A stretch of DNA of 64,000 nt from Portunus trituberculatus (GCF_017591435.1 NC_059255.1:310001-374000); one strand, 5' to 3'. Shown: positions 1 to 12,134, counted from the first letter of the stretch. Translations and numbers: made by a program. The notes: generated by a model from the letters alone, not told the origin.

Positions 1-1990
1 GCAAATGAAAAGTGGAAGGAATTTATAAAATTATACAAAGAAGGTGAGAAAAATTTGTACCAATAAGACAACATAGAGAAGTTGGAAAGCAGGACTGGTT
101 TAACGATAGATGTGAAAAGGCTAGAACAAGAAAAGAGGATGCATGGAAGAGGTGGAGAAGGAAAAGACGGATTAAGCAGTGGGAAAGTTACAAAAGAGCA
201 AGAAATGAATATGTGTTGATTAGAAGAGAAGAAAGAAAGAAACAAGAAAAGGATATAATTGATAAATGTAAAGACCAACCAAGGCTTTTTACAGACATGT
301 GAACAACAACATCAAAAATAGAGAAAGTATTGAAAGTTTAGAAGTAAATGGAGTATGCAGTGAAGATCCCAGGAAATGGCAGAGGCTATGAATGGATGCT
401 TTCGGAAGGTATTCACAAAGGAGACTGCTTTTGACAAACCACTGGTAATGGAACAGAAAGGGATTATGAAGGAGTTTCAAGTAACTGTGGAGGAGATCAA
501 GAATATGATGGGGAGTTTAGAAGTGAGAAAAGCTGTGGGACCTGATGGGGTATCAGGATGGATTTTAAGAGAATGCAGGAGCAACTGGCAGAAAAAGTTT
601 GTGAAGTAATTGATGCCTCATTAAGGGAAGGTGTAGTGCCCCAAGACTGGAAAAGAGCTAACATTGTCCCAATCTATAAAGCAGGTAACAAGAGAGACCC
701 ATTGAACTATAGACCAGTGTCACTTACAAGTGTGGTAGCTAAGATGTGTGAGAGGGTGGTGAAGAATAGATGGACAGACTTCTTGGAGAAAATGACATAC
801 TTTGTGAGTGTCAATTTGGTTTTAGAAAAGGGCGTTCATGCACGACAAACCTGATATGTTACTATTCGAGAGTGATAGATGTAATACAGGAAAGAGATGG
901 TTGGGCTGATGGAATATATCTGGATTTAAAAAAGGCCTTTGATAAGGTACCACACCGGAGACTGATCTGGAAACTTGAAATGGTAGGAGGAGTGCATGGC
1001 AGTTTACTAAAATGGATGGAAGACTTTTGGTAGGAAGAGAAATGAGAACAATAATTAAGGACAGACCATCAGAATGGGGATTGGTGGAGAGTGGAGTTCC
1101 ACAGGGATCAGTGTTGGCACCAGTAATGTTCGCGGTCTACATAAATGACATGGTGGATGGGGTGTCCAGTTATGTGAGCCTATTTGCAGACGATGCAAAA
1201 TTGTTAAGAAAAGTGAGATGTGACAAAGATTGCGAACTACTCCAGGAAGACTTGGACAGAATATGGAAATGGAGCTGTACATGGCAAATGGAGTTCAACA
1301 CGACAAAATGCAAGAAAATAGAGTTTGGCAAGAGTGAAAGAAGAATCAGGAGTATGTACAAGATAGGAAATGAAGACATAAAACCAGTCATGAAGAAAAA
1401 GACCTTGGGGTGACAATTACCAATGACCTATCGCCAGAGAGACATATAAACAAAATAATTGGAGAAGTATTGAACTTATTGAGGAACATAAGAGTGGCGT
1501 TCGTATATTTAGATGAAGAAATGATGAAGAAAATAATTACTGCAATGATAAGACCGAGGCTTGAATATGCAACAATACAGTGGGCTCCGAACTTAAAGAA
1601 ACACATAAGGAAACTAGAGAAAGTACAGAGGGCTGCAACAAAATGGTGCCTGACTTAAGAGATTTGACTTATGAAGACAGACTGAAAAGAATGCAACTTC
1701 CGACCCTGGAAAACAGAAGAGAAAGGGGAGACCTGATAGCAATATACAGAGTGATGATTGGCATGGAAAAAATGGATAGGGAAGATCTGTGTATGTGGAA
1801 TGAAAGAATGTCGAGAGGGCATGGGAAAAACTAAAATGGCCACTTATAGGAGAGATGTGAAAAATATAGCTTCCTCATAGAAGGGTGGAAGCATGGAATA
1901 GTTTAGACGTGGAAGTGGTCAACGCAAGGAATATTCATGATTTTAAGAAAAAGCTGGACATTAATAGATATGGAGACGGGACAACACGAG
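1..1990 (+). pseudogene. Reverse transcriptase of A1, broken in several frames
   Basis: Encodes the linker and RT that would copy the LINE RNA at the target nick. Visible motifs in order are GPDGVSGW (about 538), RPVSLTS (about 711), QFGFRKGRS (about 812), LDLKKAFDKVPH (about 922), SGVPQGSVLAP (about 1090), the catalytic FADDAKL box (about 1183) and the C-terminal RPRLEYA region (about 1552). The frame changes near 290, 573, 1025 and 1395. The same four breaks occur in A2 and A3, so they predate these copies. An additional shift near 790 (ORF ending at 854) is private to A1 or shared only with A3. No working enzyme can be made from this copy. Confidence 0.9.
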
Positions 1991-2007
1991 CATAGCTCTT
2001 TTCCCGT
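1976..2007 (+). other. 3' terminal hairpin of LINE A1
   Basis: ACGGGA and TCCCGT flank a 20-nt loop containing ACACGAGCATA, just before the tail repeats. The same place in B1 (5705-5738) forms an 8-bp stem with a different sequence. B2 (8141-8172), A2, B3, A3, H and A4 have matching hairpins. By analogy with L2-type LINEs it may be the site the RT recognises; this is an inference. Confidence 0.6.
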
Positions 2008-2038
2008 ATGTTACAATTAGGTAAATACAATTAGGTAA

Positions 2039-2040
<2 letters not shown>

Positions 2041-2092
<52 letters not shown>

Positions 2093-2100
2093 CACACAAC
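2041..2100. repeat. (AC)n microsatellite at the A1 3' end
   Basis: About 25 AC units, then a degenerate AACACACAAC, directly continuous with the last tail unit of A1. Similar tracts follow B1, B2, H and A4. Confidence 0.95.
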
Positions 2101-2108
2101 AAATTTTC

Positions 2109-2147
<39 letters not shown>

Positions 2148-2197
2148 CGAAAGATAAGCTACTTGCGTCCCGTTTGTGTCTAAAATATTAGCAAATG

Positions 2198-2233
<36 letters not shown>

Positions 2234-2405
2234 CGAAGAGAGAAGCGTCCACTTTCCTCTTCGAAGGCGATATAGTGACTAAAAAATAGCAGCATAATAC
2301 ACAAAGACGACAAGTATGACAAGCTTGCAAGAGTTTCCAGCTGGAGCAGCACTACCACCGTATATCATACAGGCGAATTTTTAACATCCGGTGCGAAGGG
2401 GTTAA
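2098..2405 (-). mobile_element. Repeat F copy 1, TTAA-bounded, MITE-like
   Basis: Read on the minus strand it begins TTAACCCCTTCG and ends near ATTAGAAAATTTGTTG, with two internal (AG)n tracts (plus-strand TC at 2112-2143 and 2200-2228). It matches 46097-46515 along its whole length. The TTAA followed by CCC resembles piggyBac-type ends, but no second inverted terminus is visible. No coding capacity seen. The superfamily assignment is weak. Confidence 0.55.
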
Positions 2406-2628
2406 ATATAGACCAAGAAAGGAAAAGGACAAAATAAAATCAGTAAAAGACCTACTAAAACATCTAAATGACAAAGATAGATAGAATTTAGAAGAGGAAA
2501 TAGAAGAGATCCATAGAATGGGACCATATCAAGAAGGAACAGTGAGACCAATTAAGATATTACTAAAATCACAAGCAGCAACAGGAGAAGTACTATATAG
2601 AAAAACAAAACTCAGAGAAACAGAAGGT

Positions 2629-2725
<97 letters not shown>

Positions 2726-2899
2726 AAAAATAGAAACAAAGAGGAAAGGAAGAGAGACAACGAACTGGTGGCAGAAGCAAGAGAAAAAAATAATGAAAGG
2801 TCAGAGGAGGAGAAGACGGCATTTTTGGAGAATTATAGGAGACAGGATAAGAAAATGGTATATAAAAGAGAAGGAAGAGAAAAAATGGAGCAAGTTTAA
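2406..2899 (+). pseudogene. B1 ORF1 C-terminal part interrupted by (TA)n
   Basis: Remnant of the LINE ORF1 nucleic-acid-binding protein. Visible pieces are KSVKDLLKHLND, RMGPYQEGTVRPIKILL and RETEGC, then an Ile-Tyr run from the TA tract, then EKNRNKEERKR and RIRKWYIKEKEEK before a stop. The intact sister B3 reads GCKDIYIKKNRNEEE at the tract, so the microsatellite replaces a GATATCTATATAAAG-like seed. A stop also lies just after DKDR near 2481. Confidence 0.8.
2631..2722. repeat. (TA)n microsatellite inside B1 ORF1
   Basis: Perfect TA dinucleotide tract of 92 bp, coding (Ile-Tyr)n in the surviving frame. It is not adjacent to any element border, unlike the other TA tracts in the window. Confidence 0.97.
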
Positions 2900-2927
2900 C
2901 TAAAATGATAAGAACAAGAGATTAAAA

Positions 2928-5700
2928 ATGAAGTATACAAACATAGATGGGATTTTATCTAGTAAATTAGAATTAAGAGATTACATAAAGAAAGAAGAAC
3001 CAGATATTGTATGCCTGGTGGAAACAAAGTTAAAAGAGGCAATAAAAATAGACATAGAGTGGGTAAAGGAGGAGGAGGAGTCATGATAATGTTAAGGAAG
3101 GAGATAGTGGTAAATCAAGTGGAGTTTGTGGAAGGAAAATCAGAAATACTGTATATTAAGATACATATTAATAAAAAGGAGTTAACAATCATTGTAACAT
3201 ATGTGCCACCAAAAACAAATTCATGGACTAATCAAGAATATAAAGATATGATAAATGACACAATAATGAGTCTTACAAAAATCATTAAAGAAAGGAGAAA
3301 AGTGATATTAGTAGGAGATTTCAACTGTAAGGAGGTGGACTGGGAAAATTATGAAAGTGGTATGGGGGAAGAAGCCTGGGGAGAAAGATTCCTGAACCTA
3401 ATGATAGATAATTTAATGGTCCAAAGAGTAAAGGAAAACACAAGCTCAGAGGAAACGATGAGCCGGCGAGATTGAACCTAGTTTTTACTGGGGATATATA
3501 AAATTAACAATGATATAAGATATAAGTGCCCATTGGGAAAGAGTGACTATATAATATTAGAAATGGATATAGAAGAAGGAAAGGAAGATGGACATGAATC
3601 ATACAAAGGAGACCGATTAAATTACAGAAAGGCTGATATTGAGAACCTCAAGAGTTATTTTAAAAATGTAAACTGGGAGATGGAAAACTCAGAAATGGTT
3701 CAAAAGAAATATAACTTATCTCTGGAAATATACAAAACAGGAGTCAGGGAATATGTCCTGAAATATAGACCTAAAGAAGAAGGAAAGAAAGATTGGTTTA
3801 ATGCAAGGTGTGCCAGGGCAAAGGAGAAAAGAGATGGAGCATAGAAATGGTGGAGAAGAAACATAAATCCAGAAAATAAGGAAAACTTCAAAACTGCAGG
3901 AAATGAATATGCTAAGGTGAGAAAGGAAGAAGAAAGGAACTATGAAAAGGACATTGTCAAAATATGTAAGGAACAACCAAAATTGTTCTACAGATTCATA
4001 AATGGAAAAATAAGACAAAAAGAAACAATAGAAAGGTTAAAAGGAGAAAACGGAATGGTGGAAGACCCAAAAAGTATGTCGGAACTGTTAAATAGTAAAT
4101 TTCAGGAGGTCTTTACTAAGGAATCCAAATTTGAAAGACCACAGGGTAATAGAGAGACTGTCCATATGAAAGAGATTAAAGTAACCAAGCTTGAAATAAA
4201 AAAAAGTTGATGACGGAACTAGATGAGGAAAAGGCAATGGGACCGGATGAAGTCTCAGGCAGAATACTGAAAGAATGTAGGGAAGAACTAGCAAGTCCTA
4301 TATACAACATCATAAAATGCTCAATAGAAAATGGAACAGTACCAGTGGAGTGGAAAAGAGCTGAGGTGGTTCCCATATATAAGAGCGGAAGGAAGGAAAA
4401 ACCTTTAAATTACAGACAAGTATCACTAACAAGTGTAATATGCAAGATGTGTGAAAGAATATTAAAGAAGCAATGGATTTAGTTTCTGGAAGACAAAAAA
4501 TTATTAACAAATAGCAAATTTGGTTTTAGAAAAGATCAGTCATGTGTAACAAATTTATTGAGTTTCTACTCTAGAATAGTTGATAAAGTACAAGAGAGAG
4601 ATAGGGATGGATTGACTGTATTTATTTAGATTTAAAAAAAGGCTTTTGATAAAGTGCCACATGAAAGATTACTATGGAGGTTAGAGGAGAAGGGTGGCTT
4701 AAAAGGAAGCACATTGTGATGAATGAAAAATTACTTGAAGGGGAGAGAAATAAGGACGATAGTTAAAGATATGAGGTCCAAGCGGAGAACAGTAGACAGC
4801 GGAGTGCCACAGGGGTCAGTCAGTAGATGCCAATACATTTTCTCGTATACATGAACGACATGCCAGAGGGAGTGAACAGCTACATAAATCTGTTTGCGGA
4901 CGATGTGAAATTGTACAGAGTCATTAAACAAAAAGAGGATTGTGAAATACTGCAGGAACACTTAAACAAAATCTGGAAATGAAGTAAAAATTGGGAGATG
5001 GAATTCAATGTGGACAAAAGCCATGTCATGGAAATGGGAAAAAGTGAAAGACGACCAGTTGGAATCTATAAGATGGGAGATGAAGTAGAACAAGAAAAAG
5101 TAAAAAAGGAAAAGGACTTGGGAGTGACAATGGAAGAATACAATCAACCGGTAAGCCATATTGATAGAATTTTCAGAGATATGTATAATTTGCTAAGGAA
5201 TAATGGATTAGCATTTCACTATATGGACAAAGAAATGATGAAGAAATTGATAAGTACTAAAATAAGACCTAGATTGGAATATGCAGGAGTTGTGTGGATC
5301 CCCCATAAAAAGAAACACATAAGGAAATTGGAGAGACTACAAAAAATGGCTACAAGAATGGTTCCAGAATTTAAAAGGATGACATATGAGGAGAGACTAA
5401 AAGCTATGGATCTACCAACTCTGGAACAGAGAAGAGAGAGAGTGGATCTGATACAAGTTTATAAATTGATTAACGAAATGGATCAAGTGGATAATGAGAA
5501 ACTAATCCTGAGAGAAGAATATGACATTAGAAGCACAAGATCGCATAGTAAGAAACTGAGGAAGGGAAGATGTCTGAGAGATGTTAAAAAAATTTAGTTT
5601 CCCGCAAAGATGTGTTGAGACTTGGAACAGTTTCAGTGAGGAAATGGTGTCAGCAAAGAGTGTACATAGTTTTAAAGAAAAATTGGATAACTGTAGATAT
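2928..5700 (+). pseudogene. B1 ORF2: apurinic-type endonuclease plus reverse transcriptase
   Basis: The start is placed at ATG 2928 (MKYTNIDGI), the usual beginning of the endonuclease in this group. Endonuclease motifs are TKLKE (about 3026), VTYVPPKTNSW (about 3196), VGDFNCKEVDW (about 3312) and GKSDYIILE (about 3537). RT motifs are GPDEVSGR (about 4240), LNYRQVSLTS, KAFDKVPH (about 4640) and FADDVKL (about 4895). The C-terminal region (4998-5597) stays open with RPRLEYAGVVW. Frame breaks or stops occur near 3475, 3845, 4208, 4480 (TAG in QWI-FLED), 4620, 4720, 4825 and 4980. Confidence 0.88.
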
Positions 5701-5704
5701 GGAG

Positions 5705-5738
5705 ACAGGGCCACACCAGCATAAAGCACAGGCCCTGT
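5705..5738 (+). other. 3' terminal hairpin of LINE B1
   Basis: ACAGGGCC pairs perfectly with GGCCCTGT around an 18-nt loop holding CCAGCATAAAG. It is the positional equivalent of the A1 hairpin with different stem bases. Confidence 0.65.
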
Positions 5739-5772
5739 AAAACTACAACTAGGTAAATACAACTAGGTAAAT

Positions 5773-5796
5773 ACACACACACACACACACACACAC
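5773..5796. repeat. (AC)n between B1 and B2
   Basis: Twelve AC units join the last tail unit of B1 to the truncated 5' end of B2. Confidence 0.95.
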
Positions 5797-8150
5797 TGGG
5801 AAAATTATGAAAGTGGTATGGGGGAAGAAGCCTGGGGAGAAAGATTCTTGAACCTAATGATAGACAATATGATGGACCAGAGAGTAAAGGAATGCACAAG
5901 ATTCAGAGGAAATGATGAGCCGGCGAGATTGGACCTAGTTTTTACAAGGGGTATACAAATGAATATGATATAAGATATAAGTGCCCATTGGGAAAGAGTG
6001 ACCATGTAATATTAGAAACAGATATAGAAGAAGGAAAGGAAGATAGAGACGATTCATACAAAGGAGACCGCTTAAATTACAGAAAGGCTGATATTGAGAA
6101 TCTCAAGAACTATTTTAAAAACGTAAATTGGGAGGAGATGGAAACTCTGAGACGATGCAAGAGAAATATAACTTATTTTTGGAAATATACAAAACAGGAG
6201 TCAGGGAATATGTACCAAAATATAGACCTAAAGAAGAAGGAAAGAAAGATTGGTTTAATGCAAGGTGTGCCAGGGCAAAGGAGTAAAGAGATGGAGCATG
6301 GAAATGGTGGAGGAGAAATAGAAATCCAGCAAATAAGGAAAACTTCAAGGCAGCGAGAAATGAATATTTTAAGGTGAGGAAGGAAGAGGAAAAGAACTTC
6401 GAAAAGGACATTGTCGAAAAATGTAAGGAGCAACCAAAATTGTTCTAGATTCATAAATGGAAAAATTAGGCAAAGAGAAACAATAGAAAGGTTAGAAGGA
6501 GAGAACGGGATGGTGGAAGACCCAAAAAGTATGGCAGAACTATTAAATAATAAATTCCAGGAAGTCTTTACTAAAGAATCCAAATTTGAAAGACCACATG
6601 GTAATAGAGAGACAATCTATATGAAAGAGATTAAAGTAACCAAGCTTGAAATAAAAGAGTTAATGAAGGAACTGGATGAAGAGAAGGCAATGGGACCAGA
6701 TGAAGTCTCAGGCAGAATACTGAAAGAATGTAGGGAAGAACTAGCAAGTCCTATATACATCATAAAATGCTCAATAGAAAATGGAACAGTACCAGTAGAA
6801 TGGAAAAGAGCTGAGGTGGTTCCCATATATAAGAGCAAAAGGAAGGAAGAACCTTTAAATTACAGACCAGTATCACTAACAAGTGTAATATGCAAGATGT
6901 GTGAAAGAGAAATAAAGAAACAATGGATCGAGTTCCTTGAAGACAACAAATTAATATCAAATAGCCAATTTGGTTTTAGAAAAAGACGGTCTTGTGTAAC
7001 TAATTTATTGAGTTTCTATTCTAGAATAGTTGATAGAGTACAAGAGAGAGAGGGATGGGTTGACTGTATTTATTTGGATTTAAAAAAGGCGTTTGACAAA
7101 GTGCCACATGCAAGATTACTATGGAAGTTAGAGGAGAAGGGTGGCTTAAAAGGAAGCACATTGAGATGGATAGAAAATTATCTGAAGGGGAGAGAAATAA
7201 GGACGGTAGTTAAAGATATGAAGTCCAAGTGGAGAGCAGTAGAAAGCGGAGTGCCACAGGGGTCAGTATTGGCACCAATACTTTTCCTCATTTATATTAA
7301 TGACATGCCAGAAGGAGTGAACAGCTACATAAATCTGTTTGCAGATGATACGAAACTGTGCAGAGTTATAAATTGTGAAATAATGCAAGAAGACCTAAAT
7401 AAGATCTGGAAATGGAGTAAAAAGTGGGAAATGGAATTCAATGTGAACAAAAGCCATGTCATGGAAATGGGAAAGAGTGAAAGACGACCTGTTTGAATCT
7501 ATAAGATGGGAGATGGAGTAGAACTGGAGAAAGTTAAAAAAGAAAAGGACTTAGGAGTGACGATGGAAGAAAACAATCAACCAGTAAGCCATATTGATAG
7601 AATTTTTAGAGAAACATATAATTTGCTAAGGAATATTGGAGTAGCATTTCACTACATGGACAAAGAAATGATGGAGAAATTGATAAGTACTATAATAAGA
7701 CCCAGATTGGAGTATGCTGGAGTAGTGTGGACCCCTCATAAAAAGAAATACATAAGAAAATTGGAGAGACTACAAAAAAATAGCTACAAGAATGGTTCCA
7801 TAATTTGAAGGGATGACATATGAGGAGAGACTAAAGGCTATGGATCTACCAGCCCTGGAACAGAGAAGGGAGAGAGGGGATCTGATACAAGTTTTATAAA
7901 TTGATCACTGGAATGGACCAAGTGGATAATGAGAAACTGATCCTGAGAGAAGAATATGACATTTGAAGCACAAGATTGCACAGTAAAAAGCTGAGAAAGA
8001 GAAGATGTCAGAGAAATGTTAAAAAAATATAGTTTTCCACAAAGATGTGTTGAGATGTGGAACAGTTTCAGTGAAGAAGTGGTGTCAGCAATGAGTGTGC
8101 ATAGTTTTAAAGAAAAATTGGATAAGTGTAGATATGGAGACGGGGCCACA
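5797..8150 (+). pseudogene. B2 endonuclease/RT remnant with a 361-codon open RT core
   Basis: The last third of the endonuclease (GKSDHVILETD about 5991) leads into the linker and RT. The stretch 6411-7496 is open for 361 codons and carries GPDEVSGR, LNYRPVSLTS (about 6862), SQFGFRKRRS, LDLKKAFDKVPH (about 7076), SGVPQGSVLAP (about 7246) and the catalytic FADDTKL (about 7339). It is one of the least damaged LINE RT cores in the window. A TGA near 7494 and a shift near 7785 cut off the C-terminal region (RPRLEYAGVVWTPHK at 7698-7742). Missing the 5' half, it cannot be autonomous. Confidence 0.9.
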
Positions 8151-8208
8151 CGAGCATAAAGCCCAGGCCCTATAAAACTACAACTAGATAAATATAACTA
8201 GGTATATA
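5797..8208 (+). mobile_element. CR1/L2-like LINE, family B copy 2 (B2), 5'-truncated
   Basis: Starts inside the endonuclease (equivalent to B1 about 3341) immediately after (AC)n, and ends with the family B hairpin (8141-8172) and a diverged tail followed by a short AC tract. The order B1-(AC)n-B2-(AC)n-G fits repeated insertion into one AC microsatellite. Confidence 0.9.
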
Positions 8209-8664
8209 CACACACATACACAAGTTTTACTGGAGAGTGCTAGACATGAGACTGAGGAAATGGTATATTCGGGAAGGGGAAGGTAAGCATTAAGAGCCAT
8301 GTATACAAACATAGATGGGTTTAGAGCAGAAAAAGTTTGGAAGTGAGAGATTATATATTGGAAAAAGGGCCAGATGCGATATGTGTAACAAACAGAGTTT
8401 AGTGAGGATGTCTACGTGAATTTTAAAGAGCAAGGATACAATTTTAGGAGGAGAGACAGAAAGTGAAAAGCGCAAGGAGTATTGATCATAACTCAAGAGA
8501 ATATATATGTGGAAGAAATGCATTCTGGAGACGGACTGGCAGAGGTTTTAAGTATAACAATAAGGACCAGTGGGAGGAAAAAAGGGTGTATCATAGTTGC
8601 ATATGTACCACCAAAGATTAATACATGGAGGCTTGATGTACATAAGGAAATGCAAAACGAAGTA

Positions 8665-10772
8665 CAGGAGATCATCACAATTCGACCATTCGCAGTTCGA
8701 ATTATCGCCAATACGAACTCAGTTAATTAATAACCAATCCTCAAGGTTCAACCGACTGACTCAACAACTTGACATTCATAGCGCATGCGCCACCCACCCG
8801 CTCACATACGCCGCCACCCAAAATTCGCCACAAACCCGCCAGGTGAAAGTGCAAACCGATGCTACCCTGTGCGTCGCAGGCAGCATCACACTAGCACTTT
8901 TCCGTGAACTTTTTCTATCAACTCTCTGAAGATTGTCAACTTTTGTCAACACACAAGCTCGCTTCTGCCTTTGTCGCATTTGTCAACTGTAAACAAACAT
9001 GGTGGCCCTTCACCCCAACAAGCTATTGCTATTTTTCATTGCTATTTTTGGCCTTTAATGCTCCCTATGAGAAACTTTTCAGACAGCTTTGTCCACTCAT
9101 AAACAATAGAGCTGCTCATCTTGGCCAGTTGTTCCTTGGAAGATCTGCCTTGGAATGTCCCAGTGCCAGAGAAATGTAAACAAACAACTGAACAACTTTT
9201 CACTGTTAGGCTAGGACAAAAATATACAGGCAACCCCTGCTTAACGAAGGGGTTACGTTCCTAAAAAAAACCCTCGTTAAGTGAAATTTTGTTAAGCGAA
9301 CCGATTATAACAAGTTTAACCCCTGCCTTGAACTTCCACTGAGAGTAAACAAAGCGAGAGTGCATCATAGTACAGTGAAAGATTTAATGAAAGTAAATAT
9401 TATGAAGTTAAACATTTAGGCAGTTTAATTTAAGTCATTATAATGTACACTAATGTATGTATGTACGTAACTTTAAAATGTTGATGATTTAAAATTTAAA
9501 AAGGGAGGACAAATGAAACGGGAAAGACTAACCAGCAACCTGTGGAATGTAAACAAAAGGGCGCATCATTGTATCACATACAAAACTTAAGTACCACCTT
9601 TCCACAAAGCTTTCCATTGTAGAGTGACGAGTTCAGGTGGTTCTTTTAGCTTGCAAGGAAGATACGGTCTCACCAGCCTTCTTAATAGAGTCTGCTGACT
9701 TGAAAATAGTAGAGACAGTAGATGGAGTCAAGATGGTGGCGAGCAATGCTACTAATTTTCTCTCTCGTGTCTGTGAATAATAATAATATCCAGCTTCACT
9801 TCAAGAGTAAGAGACTTCCTGGTCTTCATAGCAATGCTAAGCGACATTGCAGGGCATTTTGGTAGTAAGTTGAATGAGGGAAGATGAGCTGCTGCTGACG
9901 CTGTTATTGTTTTTAACAGGGGGAGCGAATGGTGCGCGTGTTGTCCATGAGAGGCGCTGGTGTATTCAAAAGCCTGTCGGCTTGCATGATACGGTGGGGC
10001 TTTCAAACTTGGAAAAAATTACCTGGATAAAATTTTTTTAAAGCAAGTTTGGTGTTCGTCAAACGAGCAGATGGTAGTAAAATGAAACCCCCCTTGTAGC
10101 AAAATTTTGTTGTGTGAACCTTCGTTAAGCAAGGGTTGCCTGTATATTTATATACAAATATATTTACATCTACTTATCAAGATTGTATTGATTTGAAAAT
10201 ATAGCATCATTCCAATTAACAAGAAAATTAATTTTATTATAAAAGTGTTAATTAGAATCCATAGATCTAAATTGGACTAAAATTTCTGTTTCGTCTGACT
10301 CAAGACGACGGAGAGCCACCTCCAGCCCAAGCCCTAAGAAGCACAATTTCCTGCCTTTCAAAGATAAGCTTCAGCTTATAATAAAGTGTGAGGCAGGTAT
10401 AGCTCACAGTGTCATTGCAGTGCAAATAGTGTCCCTAGATCAACAGTATTAACAATTTGGAAGAACAAGGACAAGTACCGCAAGACCGAAGCAAGTGTTT
10501 TTATTTCCAAAAAATGTACTGTACAGCACCCTAATGTGTTTAATAAAAAAGTTAGATATAAATGAAGCATTTAATAGTACTGATTTAGTCTAAGTTAGTG
10601 TTTTCTAGAGGTTATAGTGATGTTTTGAGGGTGTCTTGGCTGGAGGTTGGTCCCTATCCCCCCCTAATTCTTAAGTATCTTATGGGAAAAAAAATTGCTT
10701 CACGATTCGAATAAACACTGATTTGACCGATGTAAAACAGCCCTAACCCTGTCAAATTGCGAGGATCCCCTG
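8665..10772. mobile_element. pogo/Tigger-like DNA transposon Ti1 with TA target duplication
   Basis: Termini CAGGAGATCATCACAA and (reverse) CAGGGGATCCTCGCAA lie between TA dinucleotides (8663-8664, 10773-10774). A CENP-B-type helix-turn-helix remnant (FKDKLQLIIKCEAGIAHSVIA, about 10360-10422, +) identifies the pogo/Tigger group. The catalytic domain is not recognisable, so the copy is non-autonomous. Ti2 is nested inside it. Confidence 0.8.
9227..10142 (-). mobile_element. Tigger-like element Ti2 nested in Ti1
   Basis: 916 bp bounded by CAGGCAACCCCTGCTTAACG and its inverted counterpart, with TA on both sides. On the minus strand it encodes the N-terminal DNA-binding region only (MKTRKSLTLEVKLDII, then a broken SIASHHGLTP helix). 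It is a reverse-oriented relative of Ti3 (35257-36178) and Ti7 (38927). No DDE catalytic core is present, so it is a transposase-deleted derivative. Confidence 0.87.
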
Positions 10773-12134
10773 TACTAAATTGCCTGGATAACATGCTAAG
10801 GAAGGATAGAAGAGTGTTGCTCATGAGAGATCTAAACTGCAAACACGTCAATTGGGAAGAAATGGATGCAAGCAGTTGAGCTGGATGTTGGCGGGGATGA
10901 TGTGCTACAACTGGCAATGGTAAACACATTGGATCAATGGGTGAAAGACTATACAAGATATAGAGGGGAAGATGATCCACCAATGCTGGATTTGGTATTT
11001 ACAAAAAAACCAAACATCCAAACATCGACTATCATACTCCAATAGGAAAAAGTGATCATGTGGTCCTAGAAATCGAATTGGAGGATCAATAAATTTTAGA
11101 ATATGATGATGGACACAAACACAATAGATGGAACCACGCTAAATCAGATTTTGAGGATTAAAAAGTTATTTTGGTAGTACTGATTGGAAAGATATTGTGC
11201 ATGGAAAGACAATTCAAGGAAAGTATGATATATTTCTAGACAAGTATAATGAGGGGATAAAGAAATATGTTCCTGAATATAGAGTAAAGAGAGCAAACAC
11301 ACCTAGTATAACGCTATATGCGCAAAAGCTAAAAAGTGCAAGGATACAGCATGGAAAAAATTAAGAAGGCAACATAATGAAATAAATGGGAAGCAGTATA
11401 AAGAGGCATGAAATGAATACATTAGGATAAGAAGGAAGAAAGAGAGAAACTTTGAAAAAGGATGTAATGAAGAGATGTGAAAGCTTTTTTGTAAGTATAT
11501 AAATGGTAAAATGGCAAACAGAGAGACCATTACTAAGTTCATTAAGGGGAATATGATATACAAAACTTCGGAAGAAATGAGCGAACTTATGAATGAGATC
11601 TTTAAATCAGTATTCAATGAAGAGGGAGAGTTTATAAAGCCAATCAACCCAGTGGCACAGGAAGAAATAAGAAATATCATGGTAAGAAAACAGAAAATAA
11701 GAGAATTGCTAGAAAAGGTGGATGTGAGGAAGGCAATGGAACCAGATGGAGTGTCAGGATGGACACTAAGAGAATGCAGTGAGCAACTGGTAGAACCAAT
11801 TTGGGATGTAATTAACAACTCTTTAAGGGAAGGAAAGGTACCAAAGGAATGGAAAAGAGCCAATATAGTCCGATTATAAAAAAGAGGAAAAATGACTGAG
11901 CCCCTAAATTATAGACCAGTGTCACTTACTAGTGTGGTGGGTTAGATCTGTGAAATTATCAAAGAAAAATGGTTGGAATATCTGGAGAGAAATTAAACCA
12001 TTAATAACTCCCAAATTGGTTTTAGAAAAGGAAGATCATGTATAACAAACTTACTAAGCTTTTATACAAGAGTTAAGGCCACGTCACACGATGCGTCTTT
12101 TGTCGCTGGGTGTCTGAGCAAGTCTTAGCAGGTA

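Larger units (their letters stand above)
1..2042 (+). mobile_element. CR1/L2-like LINE, family A copy 1 (A1), 3' two thirds
   Basis: Non-LTR retrotransposon whose 5' part lies outside the window. It matches A2 from 26270 onward almost base for base and A3 (minus strand, 55433-59455). The 3' end carries a hairpin (ACGGGA at 1976-1981 pairing with TCCCGT at 2002-2007), then two tandem tail units of type ACAATTAGGTAAAT, then (AC)n. Elements of this kind insert by target-primed reverse transcription at the 3' end. Clade is inferred from RT motifs and repeat tail; CR1 versus L2 cannot be settled by eye. Confidence 0.9.
2402..5775 (+). mobile_element. CR1/L2-like LINE, family B copy 1 (B1)
   Basis: Family B LINE lacking the first part of ORF1. 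It starts at the TTAA of F1 and ends with two ACAACTAGGTAAATAC-like tail units and (AC)n. It contains the end of ORF1, the endonuclease and the RT, all degraded. Sister copies are B2 (5797-8208) and B3 (minus, 46533-55430). Comparison with B3 shows a (TA)n tract grown inside ORF1 here. Confidence 0.9.
8221..12076 (+). mobile_element. CR1/L2-like LINE, family G, split by Ti1 and cut by Harbinger
   Basis: G occupies 8221-8664 and 10773-12076, with 43 bp more at 38884-38926. It starts 5'-truncated at FYWRVLDMRLRKW-like sequence right after an AC tract. The endonuclease (MYTNIDG about 8299, VAYVPPKINTW about 8597) reads through the Ti1 insertion site in frame once one TA is removed. After Ti1 come RDLNCKHVNWEE, GKSDHVVLEIE (about 11047), the RT start (PDGVSGWTLRECSEQL about 11740) and FRKGRSC (about 12020). 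Stops and shifts are frequent. It is a family distinct from A, B and H. Confidence 0.85.

Noticed and set aside
1..2000. Programmed frameshifting as explanation for the shared family A breaks
   Set aside because: There are at least seven breaks at unrelated sequences, several followed by stops; inherited damage is simpler.
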